A stretch of DNA of 64,000 bases from Cylindrotheca closterium. Its lineage: Eukaryota; Bacillariophyta; Bacillariophyceae; Bacillariales; Bacillariaceae. The position numbers were made by a program, and so were the translations under genes. Below are positions 53,341 through 64,000 of this stretch, in pieces. The stretch covers positions 354,432 to 418,431 of the forward strand of contig CAKOGP040001113.1 in NCBI GenBank assembly GCA_933822405.4. Direction: 5' to 3'. The notes beneath the pieces are model-generated. The model made no database searches and was not told where the DNA came from. It was given only the letters and a program-made list of their open reading frames with translations. How positions within the stretch are numbered: the first letter of the stretch is position 1; each line of letters opens with the position of its first letter.

Positions 53341-53865
53341 TTACAGATCACCGGCATTTCTGGCTCGGTTGATGTCACCGAGATCGATGGTCCCTGTGGA
53401 TGCTTTGACTTCCGAATACTTGGAGTAATCGTCTTGTCCAATGGGGACTTGAGAAAAGATTGCTAGAACCACCGCCAAGCCTATAGCACCTAGAACTTTG
53501 GTGAGCATTCCCGAGCCCTCTGATTCTTCCGCTTCCTTCCAGCCTTCCGACAAGAACATGGCTTCTGGAACCACAACTTCTGCTTCCGGTGCTGCCTGTG
53601 CCCCATCGTCAACAGCTCCTTCTTCGCCTTGATCAGCTTCTTCCCGTAGCTTTTTCAGTTGTTCTTCAAGTTTTGCAATTTCTTCTTCCTTATCGGTGGC
53701 CATTCGCAGAGTTTGGAGACTCGGCCGTACATTCGATGATGTGGATAATTTGATTGATCGGGTTCTACTGTGTGAGCTGGTGACCTGGAAAGCTTGTAGG
53801 GTTGATGTCTGGCATAATAATATCAGACTTATGCATAAGAGAAGCTGGTGAATACTATTCTTCAT
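53341..53865 (-). CDS. Plastid-targeted single-span membrane protein, unknown function
   Basis: 174 residues from the ATG at 53865. The frame is open upstream, but this ATG starts the signal peptide MKNSIHQLLLCISLILLC, with TLQAFQV as the plastid-type Phe junction. A Ser/Arg/Thr transit segment is followed by a Glu/Lys coiled coil (EEEIAKLEEQLKKLREEADQ, about residues 58-78) and an acidic Ala/Glu linker. One hydrophobic helix follows (about 125-145, MLTKVLGAIGLAVVLAIFSQ), then a conserved tail (YSEVKASTGTIDLGDINRAR). The pattern fits a thylakoid or envelope protein. The family is not recognised. Its 3' end is duplicated at 48531-48640. Confidence 0.85.
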   Translation of the reverse strand: MKNSIHQLLLCISLILLCQTSTLQAFQVTSSHSRTRSIKLSTSSNVRPSLQTLRMATDKEEEIAKLEEQLKKLREEADQGEEGAVDDGAQAAPEAEVVVPEAMFLSEGWKEAEESEGSGMLTKVLGAIGLAVVLAIFSQVPIGQDDYSKYSEVKASTGTIDLGDINRARNAGDL

Positions 53866-54183
53866 TTTGGCTAACGAGCTTGTTTGTTGAGTTGGAGATC
53901 CAGAATGTAGACCTCTATGCAAAGGCTTCTGATGTGTTGCAGGATTGCTGTGACGTTTTTGTTGATGCGACGATACCGGTACGTGATCGAGGTCGAATAT
54001 TCCACTGAGCACCCGGATTTTTAAAAATCGGAGGATCCATGATGTTGATGTGTCGTCTCCATCGTCGGTGTACTAGTAAATAACAATAAGATACATGATT
54101 GGGGTATCGAGAAGAATACAATAGACGATAAATAGTTTTGGATGAGCGTGGTCAGAATCTATTGATGTGTAGGTCTAGATAAT
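53866..54183. other. Intergenic between same-strand genes
   Basis: Upstream of the gene at 53865 and 3' flank of the pyrophosphatase gene. Contains GATACCGGTACGTGATC. No gene is seen. Confidence 0.5.
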
Positions 54184-54990
54184 TTACTTTCCGATCCAAA
54201 GCTTTCCGGCATCGGTCTCGCCAGACTTAAGCTTCTTCCAGGCTTCGTGGGTCTCCTCGATGACTTCCTTGGTGGTGGCAACATCCAAGTACTTCTCGTC
54301 AAATCCAAAGGAGTTGATGGGCTTGTCATCGGGGGTCTTGTACCATCTGAACCATTCTCGGATTCCTGCCTTGATGGACTCAGGAACATCATCAATGTCG
54401 TTGTATTCCTTAGCCAATGGATCGTCAGTGGCAACGGCAAGGACCTTCCAGTCCAATTCACCGTCATCAATCATGGCCAAAACACCAAGGGGCTTGACTG
54501 GCTTGACGGATCCCATAGCAAGAGCCGCAGATCCGATTTCAACAACATCGATCGGATCGTCGTCTCCAAAGCACTTGAGCTCAGGGTGCTCAACGTTGGG
54601 GTCCTCCCAGGTTTGTGGAAGACACCCGTAGTTCCAGAAGATGGGTCCGTGGTAGTCCCTCAACTTTCCCTTCTTAATGTCTTGGGCAATTGGGTTGCTC
54701 TCTTCCTTGGTGGAGACTTCCATCTTAGCCTTGGTCATCTTGGGGATCTCGACAACCATATTGTAAGAACCGTCCTCAGAAGAGAGGGGGATGTCATGCC
54801 AAGGAGAGATGTCTCCATCCTCAGTCTTGAACTTAAGACGGAAGGACTCGGTGGCTTCCTCGCCGATAACCTCAGTGGAAGTGCTGAACAGGGCAGAAGC
54901 CATGGTAGCAAAGGTTGGGCGGGCAGCAGCAGGAGCCCATGCCGAAGCAGGGACGGTAAGAGCAAGAATAGAGACAATTGGGAACTTCAT
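54184..54990 (-). CDS. Soluble inorganic pyrophosphatase, plastid-type
   Basis: 268 residues from the ATG at 54990 (MKFPIVSILALTVPASAWAP), where the signal peptide with the plastid motif ASAWAP begins. The longer frame upstream is ignored for that reason. Family I pyrophosphatase features are DGSYNMVVEIPKMTKAKMEV, GPIFWNYGCLPQTWEDP, and the metal-binding signature FGDDDPIDVVEIG, followed by KPLGVLAMIDDGELDWKVLA and a C-terminal WFRWYKTPD segment. It hydrolyses PPi to phosphate with Mg2+, pulling plastid biosynthesis forward. Codon use is strongly C-biased compared with neighbours (the antisense frame is open for 295 codons), consistent with high expression (inference). Confidence 0.92.
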   Translation of the reverse strand: MKFPIVSILALTVPASAWAPAAARPTFATMASALFSTSTEVIGEEATESFRLKFKTEDGDISPWHDIPLSSEDGSYNMVVEIPKMTKAKMEVSTKEESNPIAQDIKKGKLRDYHGPIFWNYGCLPQTWEDPNVEHPELKCFGDDDPIDVVEIGSAALAMGSVKPVKPLGVLAMIDDGELDWKVLAVATDDPLAKEYNDIDDVPESIKAGIREWFRWYKTPDDKPINSFGFDEKYLDVATTKEVIEETHEAWKKLKSGETDAGKLWIGK

Positions 54991-55466
54991 GGTTTGGTTG
55001 TTGTTGTTGACCGATGTGTATCTGTATTGCCGATAATACAAGCGACGTGCAAACCGAGAGAGGGTCGTACTACTTGGACGAAGATTCCTTACCACGGGTG
55101 GCATCACAAACGTATGCGTCGAACTGTGATGTGATTTGGCGGGCATTCATTGTCAGCAAGAAGCCTACACGTGGATGTCGGTGGATATTGTATTCGTACG
55201 AGTCGATTCATTCGTCTGATCAAAATGATGAAACGAAAAGCAATATCAAAACTGTTATTACTATTACATCCCGAAAGATGGATGCGATACCGACGTTTCA
55301 GCAATCCTATACTGATAGATTTGCTTGTATCTTGTACTGTATCGTGAGCTGGCTGATAAGTTTGTTCGTATGAACACTGAAGAAGCTCGGCCCGACTGAC
55401 TGGACCCATGAGACTGCGCGTTTTCTCCCAAGCCGGCCTTTGCATAATTTCAATTTTATCAAAAAC
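54991..55466. other. Divergent intergenic region
   Basis: Shared upstream region of the pyrophosphatase gene (minus) and the NmrA-like gene (plus). Frames crossing it lack start codons or motifs. Confidence 0.5.
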
Positions 55467-56273
55467 ATGATCCAAACCAAAAAATCGTATCCATTGCGGA
55501 TCGTCGTCTTCTTCGTCATCGTCGTCGCATCATCCTTTGCCATGCCAATCTCTTCCAAAGTCTTTATTGCCGGTGCTACTGGTGCTACGGGAAAACATGT
55601 GGTTCAACAACTTCTTGAGAAGGGAAACTCGGTCGTTGCTGTCACAAGATCCAAAGATACCATGATGGGTCTGATTCCACAGAAAGATTATGGAGATCGT
55701 TTGCAGATTCACGAGGCATCCATTTTGGATCTTTCCGATGACGAGCTCAAGTCATTGACCAAGGGCTGTTCGGCTGTGGTTAGTTGTCTGGGGCACAGAC
55801 CTACCTTTGATGGCCTGTTTGGGCACCCAAAACGTTTGGTAACCGACGCCACGAAAAGGTTGACAGCTGCCATGCCATCCGACTCCAAATTCATCCTTAT
55901 GGGAACCGAAGCAGTCCAACTACCAATTGATCCCAAGCGAACTTTCTTGGAACGTTCGGTTCTATTTCTACTGAGAAATCTGCTCCCACCTCATGTTGAC
56001 AATGAAGAAGTGGCCGCCTTTTTGCAAGAGCACAAGGAAATCAATTGGTCCGCTCTTCGACCAACCAATCTGGTCGACGCGGATGAGGCCGATGGCATTT
56101 ACAAAATCCAGGAAGAATCATCTCTTCCTTTGTTTGGGAGTCAGGCCATTTCCAGAGCAAATGTGGCCCATTTCATGGTCGAACTTGTGACCAACGAAAG
56201 CACCTATTCACAGTGGAAGCACAAGATGCCCGTCATTGTCGAGAAAGAAAGTGAAACGAAAGCTGAGCTGTAA
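55467..56273 (+). CDS. NAD(P)-binding NmrA-like/atypical SDR protein
   Basis: 268 residues from the ATG giving MIQTKKSYPLRIV. The N terminus has a hydrophobic stretch (RIVVFFVIVVASSFAMP) that may be a signal peptide with an SSFAMP plastid-type junction. The Rossmann loop KVFIAGATGATGKHVVQQLL (GxTGxxG) follows, then NADP-type VVAVTRSKD, the VSCLGHRP loop, FILMGTEAVQLP, and a C-terminal WSALRPTNLVD segment. Atypical SDRs of this kind are reductases, epimerases, or redox sensors without catalysis. No classical YxxxK pair is obvious, so a non-catalytic or unusual role is possible. It is divergent from the pyrophosphatase gene. Confidence 0.85.
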   Translation: MIQTKKSYPLRIVVFFVIVVASSFAMPISSKVFIAGATGATGKHVVQQLLEKGNSVVAVTRSKDTMMGLIPQKDYGDRLQIHEASILDLSDDELKSLTKGCSAVVSCLGHRPTFDGLFGHPKRLVTDATKRLTAAMPSDSKFILMGTEAVQLPIDPKRTFLERSVLFLLRNLLPPHVDNEEVAAFLQEHKEINWSALRPTNLVDADEADGIYKIQEESSLPLFGSQAISRANVAHFMVELVTNESTYSQWKHKMPVIVEKESETKAEL

Positions 56274-56717
56274 ACTATAGAGTGATGACACATATGTCAA
56301 ATGTCTTATATGATCACATCGTGCATGATTGGATAATAGAGAAGTAGTGAGTGGTGCTGTGTACTATGGTCTTCTTGGTGTTCTTGTTCTTCCTTTCTTC
56401 GTTGAATTTCTTGCTAGTTAACACGAAGGGGGAAAGTGCCGAAACTCACAACCGAAATGAGTGCATGATTACAAATAAAATAGAACATTACAAAACATGC
56501 AAATCGAATCAAATGCATATACCGTATGGAGATGCTCCATTCGTCCGTCTACCGGTACTTCTCCATAACGATCAATAGAACAGCAATATAAAATAAGCCT
56601 CTTAAGACTCTTTCAAAAGGGTGTGGACATTGGGGGAGGGGACTTTTGAAAATGTCATACAAACTCATAAAATCACATCATTCAGAACAATGACAATGTT
56701 GACAATACATACATATA
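56274..56717. other. Intergenic
   Basis: 3' flank of the NmrA-like gene and upstream region of the HD gene. No gene is seen. Confidence 0.5.
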
Positions 56718-57635
56718 ATGACTAATCTTATTCCTCAGCATGCTGAAATTCTTACCAAAGCCGTCGAGCTTGTACAGGCTTTCTACTTGGACCATCCTGA
56801 GATCAAGGTGTCTCACGGATGGAAGCATGTTCATGCCGTTTGGAAGCATACCCAACAGGCTCTGATTTCATACTTTCACAATGACGAAAACATTAATGAA
56901 AATGATAGCCGATCATCATGGTCGTCAAGTAAAATCTCTATAGAGATTCAGCTAGCATCCTTGTTGCACGATTTGGATGATCGAAAGTATTTTCCAAAAC
57001 CAAAGATTACTCGTCTCTTGCCGAATAAATACAGCAATGCTGCGGCTCTCTTGGAGCAACTCGGAATTGAGGTTATTGAAGGACTACCGGTAGGCGGTAG
57101 TGGCAACGACACTTTGATCAAGAATTATAGTGATAGAATTTCCGGTCATATTATTCTGCAGATGATCTCCTGGGTTTCCTGTTCCGAAAATGGCAATCTA
57201 GTTCCTAAATTGGTCCAAGAGACAGGAGCCTATCATCTGTTGATACCACGATGGGCGGATCGGTTGGAAGCCGTTGGTGCCAGGGGAGTCGTTCGGTGCT
57301 ATCAATACAATAAGGAACAACAGTCAGCCCCATTGTTCAGTGATCAATCGCCACGTCCAAAGAATGAGCAAGAGCTGTGGTTCCTGTTGCAATCCAATCC
57401 CAATCGACTCCATGACTACATGGATCGGGGAGGCACAAGCACAGATATGATATCCCACTACTACGACAAACTTTTGCCTGTGGCGAAGCCACCCAAGTCT
57501 ATCGTTCGAAACCAATACCTTGAAACTCAAGCAGATCTTGGAGCCAAACATCTCGTGGAGGTCTGCGTCCGATTTGGAAAAAGTGGAACTGTAGACAAGG
57601 ACTACATGGATCAACTCGCGATGACATTGGGCTGA
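56718..57635 (+). CDS. HD-domain phosphohydrolase
   Basis: 305 residues. The metal site is visible in order: first His in SHGWKHVHAVWKHT (about residues 33-44), the HD pair in ASLLHDLDDRKYF (about 92), and the distal Asp in PRWADRLEAVG (about 190). This fits the HD superfamily of metal-dependent phosphohydrolases, which act on nucleotides or other phosphoesters. The substrate is unknown. The insert after the HD motif (KPKITRLLPNKYSNAAALLE) and the long C-terminal helix region are typical of small-molecule HD hydrolases rather than class I PDEs. There is no targeting peptide. It is convergent with the LRR receptor-like gene. Confidence 0.85.
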   Translation: MTNLIPQHAEILTKAVELVQAFYLDHPEIKVSHGWKHVHAVWKHTQQALISYFHNDENINENDSRSSWSSSKISIEIQLASLLHDLDDRKYFPKPKITRLLPNKYSNAAALLEQLGIEVIEGLPVGGSGNDTLIKNYSDRISGHIILQMISWVSCSENGNLVPKLVQETGAYHLLIPRWADRLEAVGARGVVRCYQYNKEQQSAPLFSDQSPRPKNEQELWFLLQSNPNRLHDYMDRGGTSTDMISHYYDKLLPVAKPPKSIVRNQYLETQADLGAKHLVEVCVRFGKSGTVDKDYMDQLAMTLG

Positions 57636-57913
57636 ACAATTACAGCTATGTGTGGCCTTGGAGGTGACTGCCAGCCCAACACTCGACATGCGCATGATTG
57701 GGCAACAAAGCAGCGAGAATTGCTGCGATTACTTCGTGAATCTCGAACGATCCGTAGCCGCAATCATCGAGTACTTTTCCTGTCAAATTGCGCATTCTTT
57801 GTTGCCACTAGAGCAAAAGCCAGTCTCTTCCCAACTGAAAGGATCTCGACTGGAATTCGTTTGATCACTTGATTGTCAGATGGCTTTGGGCATGGAGCTC
57901 ATGGAAAATTCTA

Positions 57914-60900
57914 CTACACAGCGCAATTGGCGGGTGCCGTGCCATCCGTGAAATTGTTGTTTGCTGAAGAAAAAAAACACACTCGCACAAGCATGAGGAA
58001 AAGGGTCATTTTTTTGAGAAAACAACAAGCGACTCGACCCATACCTAATGAGCAATTTCCCAAGACCGTCAAATCGGCTGGTACACTACCAGTCATTTGA
58101 TTGTCGTTCAGCCAAAGCGTATTCAAGTTTAGATCACCGACCTCCGGAATGCTTCCTGTTATACGATTGTATGCCAGATTGAAGGAAGCTTCAGATACAC
58201 AGATAGATGTGTGAGTCGACTGAATGAATACCCACATCTCCCATGACGAAGAAAACCGCAACAGCTTACATAGCGTCGAAATGTTGAACAAAGTCTGTGG
58301 TAGAGTTCCAGAGAAACGATTCACACTCAAACTCAGCGTTACCAAGGGCATGGCGCCAAACAGACTCGAAACTGTTCCGGTTATTTCATTGTCATCGATC
58401 CAAAGCCCAGTCAACTGAAGTCCAAGAATTTCTTTCGGAATGGGACCTATGAGTTGCAATCCATCCAAACAGTGAGCTACAATATTTGGCATCTAAATCA
58501 CGATTGAAACACAGGACAAGCTTACCTGTCAAACGGTTCGATGCTAGAGCAAGTGCTGATAGCTTCGTGAGAGCTCCCAATTCGCTTGGAATACGTCTGC
58601 AGAAAGGATGAAGCACCGCAAAGCAGAACGGTCAGATTGAGATTGATTTCCACGGAGGACACTGCCGGCAAACAGGACTTACCCGCTCAAATTATTGTCC
58701 CAGAGTTCCAGACCACCGAGATCCGAGAGCAAGCCTTTAAAAAATGCAATGGTGAGCCAAGTATCGTCAAGTCTAATCATAACAACACTGTCTCGTTTTC
58801 AACCACCTACCCAATGTAGTCGGAATGGTACCGGTAAACGAATTGCCTCGTAACACGAGGTTATCTTCACAATGCGAAACAAATTAGAATCTATCGAAAG
58901 GTGTCAGTGTCATGCAAACAGTGCATACAGGTACTCACTTAATCTGGTCAATAGATACAGCTCGGTCGGTATCGTCCCTACTTGTGTAACAGCATCAGCT
59001 TCCAATTCAAGTGACGTGATGGAAAAAAAAGAACATGCAGTATGGAATGCTGGAATGCCAAACCCGTGACATTGATATGGTTCCCAGTTCGATGAGTTGA
59101 AGTGCACTGACGCGTTGAAAACTGCCAAAGCGAAACGCTCGAGCACAAAACCCTGATTCTCAGCCACACTGTTGTCATTGCATAAAAATTCGGATAACTC
59201 GTCGTTGGAAAGTACATTTGCCGCTGTGCCCTGTTCTGTCGATAGATCGAAAATCGAAAAATTACGACCCGACAATATCTCGGTCAAACACTTTGAAGGT
59301 ACCCCAAATGACAGCTGAGTATCACTCCTCACGCTTCCAGATCGAATTGGGACTGATGTGGTATCAGGGCCATAGTAGATAGCAATATTGTGGTCCAAGC
59401 AAATGACGCCCAAGCAAATTGCGCTCGTTGATAGCTCACACCGGGATCCGAATGGCACGCGGATGGTCTCTGCATAGCTCCGTTTGCAATTCGTTTCGTT
59501 AATCAAAATATGCTGAGGGACGTGCAAGTAGGTTATACCATCGCATCGGACATTGACTGTGGCGGTGCTGCAGAAAGGATCGCTAAAGCCTACAATCGCA
59601 TTCCACTCTTCACTATCAAGAATCTCAAAATCTCTCAGCTCGATTGTCACTGATGCCATCTTAGGATCCTCGCAAAACTCATATCCCAAAATATTGAATT
59701 CATCTATTCCCTGCGCTTGACTGTCGAGACCGAACGCGAAAGAGAGTCCGCCAAGACCGCACTGTGGCCCTCGACAGGAACCACCACAGCAATCACCGCC
59801 ATCGTAATCATAGTACTCCGTGTTAAAGTAAGGATTGCAGAAGGCATCACTTTCAAATGCGGTAATGCAAAATGAAAAAGACGTGAGTGGAATGTAGTAG
59901 ACGCTAGTTTCATACATCAGGAACTCGAACGCAGTGTCGACTCACCCCAGTGGCAATTGATGGCACAGTGCTCCGTAACCTCCATTTATACAATCGCATG
60001 TTTGATTCGCTCTGCAGACGCCTCCATAGCCGCAAGGATTGGTACTGTTGTTGCATGTTGCGCATTCTACAACCATTTCCACTGGCCTCGATGAATCTGC
60101 TGTCGGGTAGTTGTAAGGAACTCTAGGGTCCTGTTCCCGCATTCGAAACCATCGCAGGCCTAGTGGCGTATGTGAATTCGGTGTGCCTATCGTTGAGCCG
60201 GTAACAAGACTTACGTTGCCGCCAACGCTTATGGTTGCATTCAAAATCGACAAGAATTCTGGGTCGTTGTCCATGTATTCCTGCATCGACAGGTCATTTC
60301 CTGACGCCTTGGACTTCAGTTTGTCTGTGAGAACCCAGCTTTGTCCGGTAAAGAAGATGAGGTCAAAGCTCTGAGGAGTACTAGATGCTCCGACATATAT
60401 CGGATGCGCTAGAGCCTCGTAGGTAAAGGCTGTGGCTTCCTTGCTGTTCACCATGGCCTTGGAGAAGAAGGTTGATCGCGGCACTTCTTGGTTGGCATCG
60501 ATTGATCCTTCCACAGTCAGCTGCTCACATATTTCTGCAGAATTGTCAATGATAAATCTTTCGCATTCAGATGTTGGATTCAACACTCGTGAAATTTGTA
60601 GACTCCCAAGCGAAATGCCATCAATGGAAAACCATTGAGTATTGTCTGCTAGTTCAAGTATATCATATGTGGTTGTTGGTGAAGTTCTTCCCTGCCAATC
60701 ATGACAAGGATCTGACGAGGAGCCAATCGAAAACGTCCAAGCTTGCTCGCCTCCAATGTCACTACAAAATCCAAAGTTTCCTCCAGTCTCCTCGAATCCA
60801 ATCTGCCTGTATGGTAGTCGTCGGTCGTATTTCGGTCCTTTTCTATCCGCGCCATAGCAACCATTGAACAGTGCAGCAAAGGGTATAGCCCCTTCTGCCA

Positions 60901-62006
60901 CTTCAAGCTTGATCACTTGTGCAGCCAGTCTACCTGTGTTTTGCCAGATGATAGCATAGAAGAAAAGTCCTAGCAATAAGCCAAGAACTCCAAAGATCCC
61001 AATCACGTGTGCATATTTGTAGAACCAGGCTCGACTCCAAGAGCTCTCGTCGACCCTGTTTCTGTTGTCTTGCTGAAACTTTGCTTCTGCAATACATTTT
61101 GCAGCATGTTCGCATTGGTTTCCAAAATACCCGAGCTGACCAAGGTTAAAGGCTAGATCATCAAGTTCGGAAACGAATTTTACTCCCAAGAAATTCTGAA
61201 TCGAACAAACATAGTTAGACAAGAAAGTAAAAGAAACCACGAACCTTTGCATCCAAACATACCAGCAAAACATCAAATACCGTCTGTGATTGAACAGCAA
61301 GAACAAAAGAGGCCAAGACAGAGAGGAAACCCTGGAAGAACCGAATGAAGCAAGAGAAATTCCATTGAGCCTTGGTCATTCGTTGAAATCCATCATCTCC
61401 CTTGAACCTTGTCGGTAGGCCATCAAAGTATGCCTCAATAGCACTTCGCAGATCATCTTGATCCATAATGGCAATAATAGTCGCAAGCGCCTGAGCTAAA
61501 TGGACAATAGTAGGGACATTGACCGGGAATACCACTACATCGGCCTCTGCTGTGCCTTGAGTCTGATCTGTAAGTAGGAGTGCTAGAAGGACAATTTGAA
61601 CCGCAATAACCAATAAGGATATCCAAAAGGGTCGACTGTTGAATTCCCACGAGGAAACGATGGAGTACACGTCCCGGGGCAATTGATACTCCTCTTCTGC
61701 CTTAATATCAGAATCATTGAATTCTCCTTCTTCGCATCTGCTCACTGATAAGTCATCTTCTTCCTCATTTCCGATCCTACGCCATGGTAAATGGTTGTTA
61801 TCGAGCGGTGAGATTCTTTTTTCAGCGATCGATAACCTCCTCTGTAGTTTCTTAATTTCCGCTTCAGAGTGCTGGACTTTGGTTTCTACATGGTCGACTC
61901 GTTCAATAAGGAGTTGAACCAAGGTGTCATCAGATTCAGACTTGTTGTTACTGTCTTCCACATGTGATTTGCTCTCGTCCTTCATCGCCAATGACCATGC
62001 ATCCAT
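57914..62006 (-). CDS. LRR receptor-like protein with N-terminal membrane spans, EGF-like and Notch-repeat modules
   Basis: Nine exons join in frame to 1156 residues: 62006-61245, 61195-59946, 59849-58939, 58864-58811, 58734-58683, 58596-58526, 58446-58270, 58188-58045 and 57963-57914. Order: a cytosolic N terminus with a coiled coil (about 32-65), hydrophobic spans at about 127-145, 162-181, 222-241 and 318-339, and a large probably extracellular domain. Then come an EGF-like module (NPCGYGGVCRANQTCDCING, about 645), an LNR/Notch-like module (CNPYFNTEYYDYDGGDCC, about 676), a Cys-containing domain, and plant-type LRRs (LxxLxLxxNxLxGxIPxxL, about 975-1156). No kinase follows the LRRs, so signalling must use the N-terminal side or partners (inference). 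The start is the ATG giving MDAWSLAMKDE. A paralog follows upstream on the same strand. Confidence 0.82.
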
Positions 62007-62289
62007 ATCACGCAGAGAAAAGATGATGATGAGGTAAAATGAAGCAGATGGGGACAGGGAGTTTTGCACATGTGTATTATGATATTGAAATTTGTGCGCT
62101 TCTGATGAGATTGGTATTGACTCCTCCGACTAACTGAGTACATTACTATGTTCTATACAATCCATGGAAATATAGACATCTTAAGGCATACAATCGCTCT
62201 TTCTATTCAAAAGAAAGGGCAAAGACAGTCGCAATCGCCAGCATTTCGGCAAGCTCCAATCAGCACCGAGTACAATCGTTGTTCAATCA

Positions 62290-64000
62290 TCACACAGTGC
62301 AGACGGCAGGTGCTATCCCCCCACTGAAATTGTTGTTCTGAAGGGTGCAAACCGTCAAGTTCGTGAGCGCCAAAATGTCGAGTGGAATCTCCCCTGTTAA
62401 CGAATTATTCATCAAATTCAAAGAAGCTGTGTCACCAGACGTACAACAAAAGCACACGGCGAAGCATGAGATGAAGACCAAGAAAGGAAAAGAATTTTCG
62501 CAGACGTTGAACTCACCTAACGGCAATGCTCCGAGTTCAGATGGCATGGGTCCCTGATTCAAAACAAAACGAGGCATCAGGAGTAAGTACATGGGCACCT
62601 AAGACCACAGCAAAAGATAAGCCAAACTCTTGCGCTCATCACTTACTGTCAAAAGGTTGTCATCAAACCAGATACCAGATAGATTCTTCAATCTTGCCAG
62701 TTCCGTTGGTATGGTACCAGTAACTACGATTGGGATCGGCAAAAGTCAGATACCACAATCGTCCTGACACGACAGCTGAAGGGTTTGTTGTACATCTTTT
62801 GACAGACTTACGTTTATTGGATGCCAATCCCAACGCAAGCAACGAAGAAAGGTTGGCCAATTCAGTCGGTATGCTTCCAGTCACTTCAGTCGGAATCGGC
62901 AACATTGATTGACAAGTGTTAGTCATCATAATAAACAAACAGTGTCTTTGGTAGAAACCTACGTTGGTTCCCCCAAATTTCAAGCCCTTCGAGCCGCGGT
63001 AGTGTCAGCTTCGGAATTGTTCCAATCAATCTGTTCAGCCTCAGTGTCAAAAACTCTTCAACGACAACATTGAGTTAGATATTTCTGCACAAAGCCAGCG
63101 TTATTTGACAGCGAGTCCTTACCAAGATTCGTCAGCAGATTAATCTCTGTAGGGATAGTTCCAGAGATCTCCCCTGCGTCAGCCGCAAGAGTCAAAGATG
63201 TAATCGACCAGTTTGAGCAGGCAGTCCTCACAGCGGGTATACCCCAACCGTGGCATTGCTATGCAGTAGAGAACACAAATTCAGTATATTGTTGACTTTT
63301 GCGCAAGTTTCAATGAGCAACTTACGTATGCATCCCAGTTGGAAGACTTGAAGTGAAGGGACGCGTTTAATACTGCCAATGCATACCGTTCGAACAGCAA
63401 GTTATTATGCTCAATGCAAATAAACTCGGATATACCATCATTGGAAAGGTCCCTTGCTGCCTGCCCTTGATGCGTCGATATATCAAAAATTGTAGAGCTG
63501 TGGCGAAGCAACGACTTCGTCAAGCACTTGGAAGGTACTCCAAATGACATCTTGGTTTGATTCTTCACGCTTCCTGATTGAATTGGCGCGGACTCGGTAT
63601 CGCTACCGTAAAAGACGGTGACGTTGTGGTCCAAGCAAATTAGACCAAAGCAAGCTATGCTCGACGATAACTCACACTTGGACCCAAAAGGAACCTGAAT
63701 GGTCTCGGTAAAAGACAAAGTACAATCAGATTCGTTGTTGAATGTGTGTGCTGGGAAATGCAAGTATGAGACGCCATCACATCTAACATTGATAGTCGAG
63801 GTACTGCAAAAGGTGGCGCCCTCCTCGTTCCCAGCAACTGCATTATACTCGTCATTCTGAAGAACCTTAAAATTATGCAACTCAATTGTCAGAGGCGCCA
63901 TGGAAGGGTCCTCACAAAACTCATACCCCAAGATGCTAAACAGATCTCTTGACTGATCGCCATCAATATCAAAGGGACGCGAGAGACCTCCAAGTCCACA
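62290..64000 (-). CDS. LRR receptor-like protein, tandem paralog, 5' part beyond window
   Basis: Partial: 409 codons from the right edge to the stop. Exons >64000-63326, 63258-63123, 63055-62963, 62883-62812, 62723-62647, 62553-62517 and 62426-62290 join in frame. The visible start (CGLGGLSRPFDIDGD) lies just after the Notch-like module position of the neighbour. GYEFCEDPSMAPLTIELHNF, VNVRCDGVSYLHFP-like and FGVPSKCLTKSLL match the neighbour's Cys-containing domain. LRRs follow (LTLRLNRLIGTIPKL, LTGSIPTELANLSSL, LTGTIPTELARLKNL) to a QNNNFSGGIAPAVCTV end, parallel to ANCAV in the neighbour. LRR exons of about 72-93 bp each encode one repeat. Confidence 0.8.

Noticed and set aside
54247..55134. 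295-codon plus-strand open frame
   Set aside because: Exactly antisense to the pyrophosphatase gene, whose motifs are clear. The open antisense frame follows from strong codon bias.
57652..57864. 70-codon plus-strand frame after the HD gene
   Set aside because: Lies in the 3' flank between convergent genes, overlaps another frame of equal length, and has no motif.

Overview
The window reads as nuclear DNA of a photosynthetic stramenopile, most likely a pennate diatom (inference; Seminavis-like genomes carry the same gene types). Supporting signs are signal peptides ending in ASAFAP-type motifs that mark plastid import through a secondary plastid, short GT-AG introns of about 50-130 bp, a receptor guanylyl cyclase fused to a cyclic-nucleotide phosphodiesterase, LRR proteins with Notch-type and EGF-type modules, and many low-complexity proteins. 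No rRNA, tRNA, CRISPR array or operon was seen.

Layout. 0-10.3 kb: an SDR oxidoreductase, a small plastid-type membrane protein, a small acidic protein, two low-complexity proteins of unknown function, a DsbA/FrnE-like thioredoxin-fold protein whose first active-site Cys codon is an in-frame TGA (probable selenocysteine), and a divergent secreted cupredoxin. 11.3-19.6 kb: two tandem four-exon receptor guanylyl cyclase/phosphodiesterase genes, with about 1.8 kb that looks identical between them, introns included, and diverged ends. 20-25 kb: a small coiled-coil protein, a PhyH-type dioxygenase, a plastid-type DUF3783-like protein and a histidine phosphatase. 25-30.6 kb: a membrane protein with a polyacidic ectodomain, two decayed copies of it, and a two-copy gene family of unknown function, arranged as a tandemly repeated unit. 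31.5-42 kb: a WD-repeat pseudogene, an OsmC-pirin fusion, sulfite oxidase, a DusA-like dihydrouridine synthase, a secreted unknown protein, and a YaaA-family protein with a histone-H1-like repeat tail.

42-53.5 kb is an accessory region. A small TIR element lies next to a unit made of an LRR gene (minus) head-to-head with a FAR1/WRKY-GCM1-like zinc-finger gene (plus). The unit is present three times. All three LRR copies are broken and all three zinc-finger genes are open. The middle copy has also captured the 3' end of the neighbouring plastid-type gene. The third is split by a 3.2 kb CACTA-like non-autonomous transposon. 53.3-64 kb: that intact plastid-type gene, plastid-type inorganic pyrophosphatase, an NmrA-like SDR, an HD phosphohydrolase, and two tandem multi-exon LRR receptor-like genes, the second running off the right edge.

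The window is not one pathway. Its themes are signalling (cGMP synthesis and breakdown, LRR receptors), thiol and metal redox chemistry (Sec-DsbA, cupredoxin, OsmC-pirin, sulfite oxidase) and local duplication with decay. Exon joins were worked out by hand from splice motifs and frame; there is no transcript evidence.
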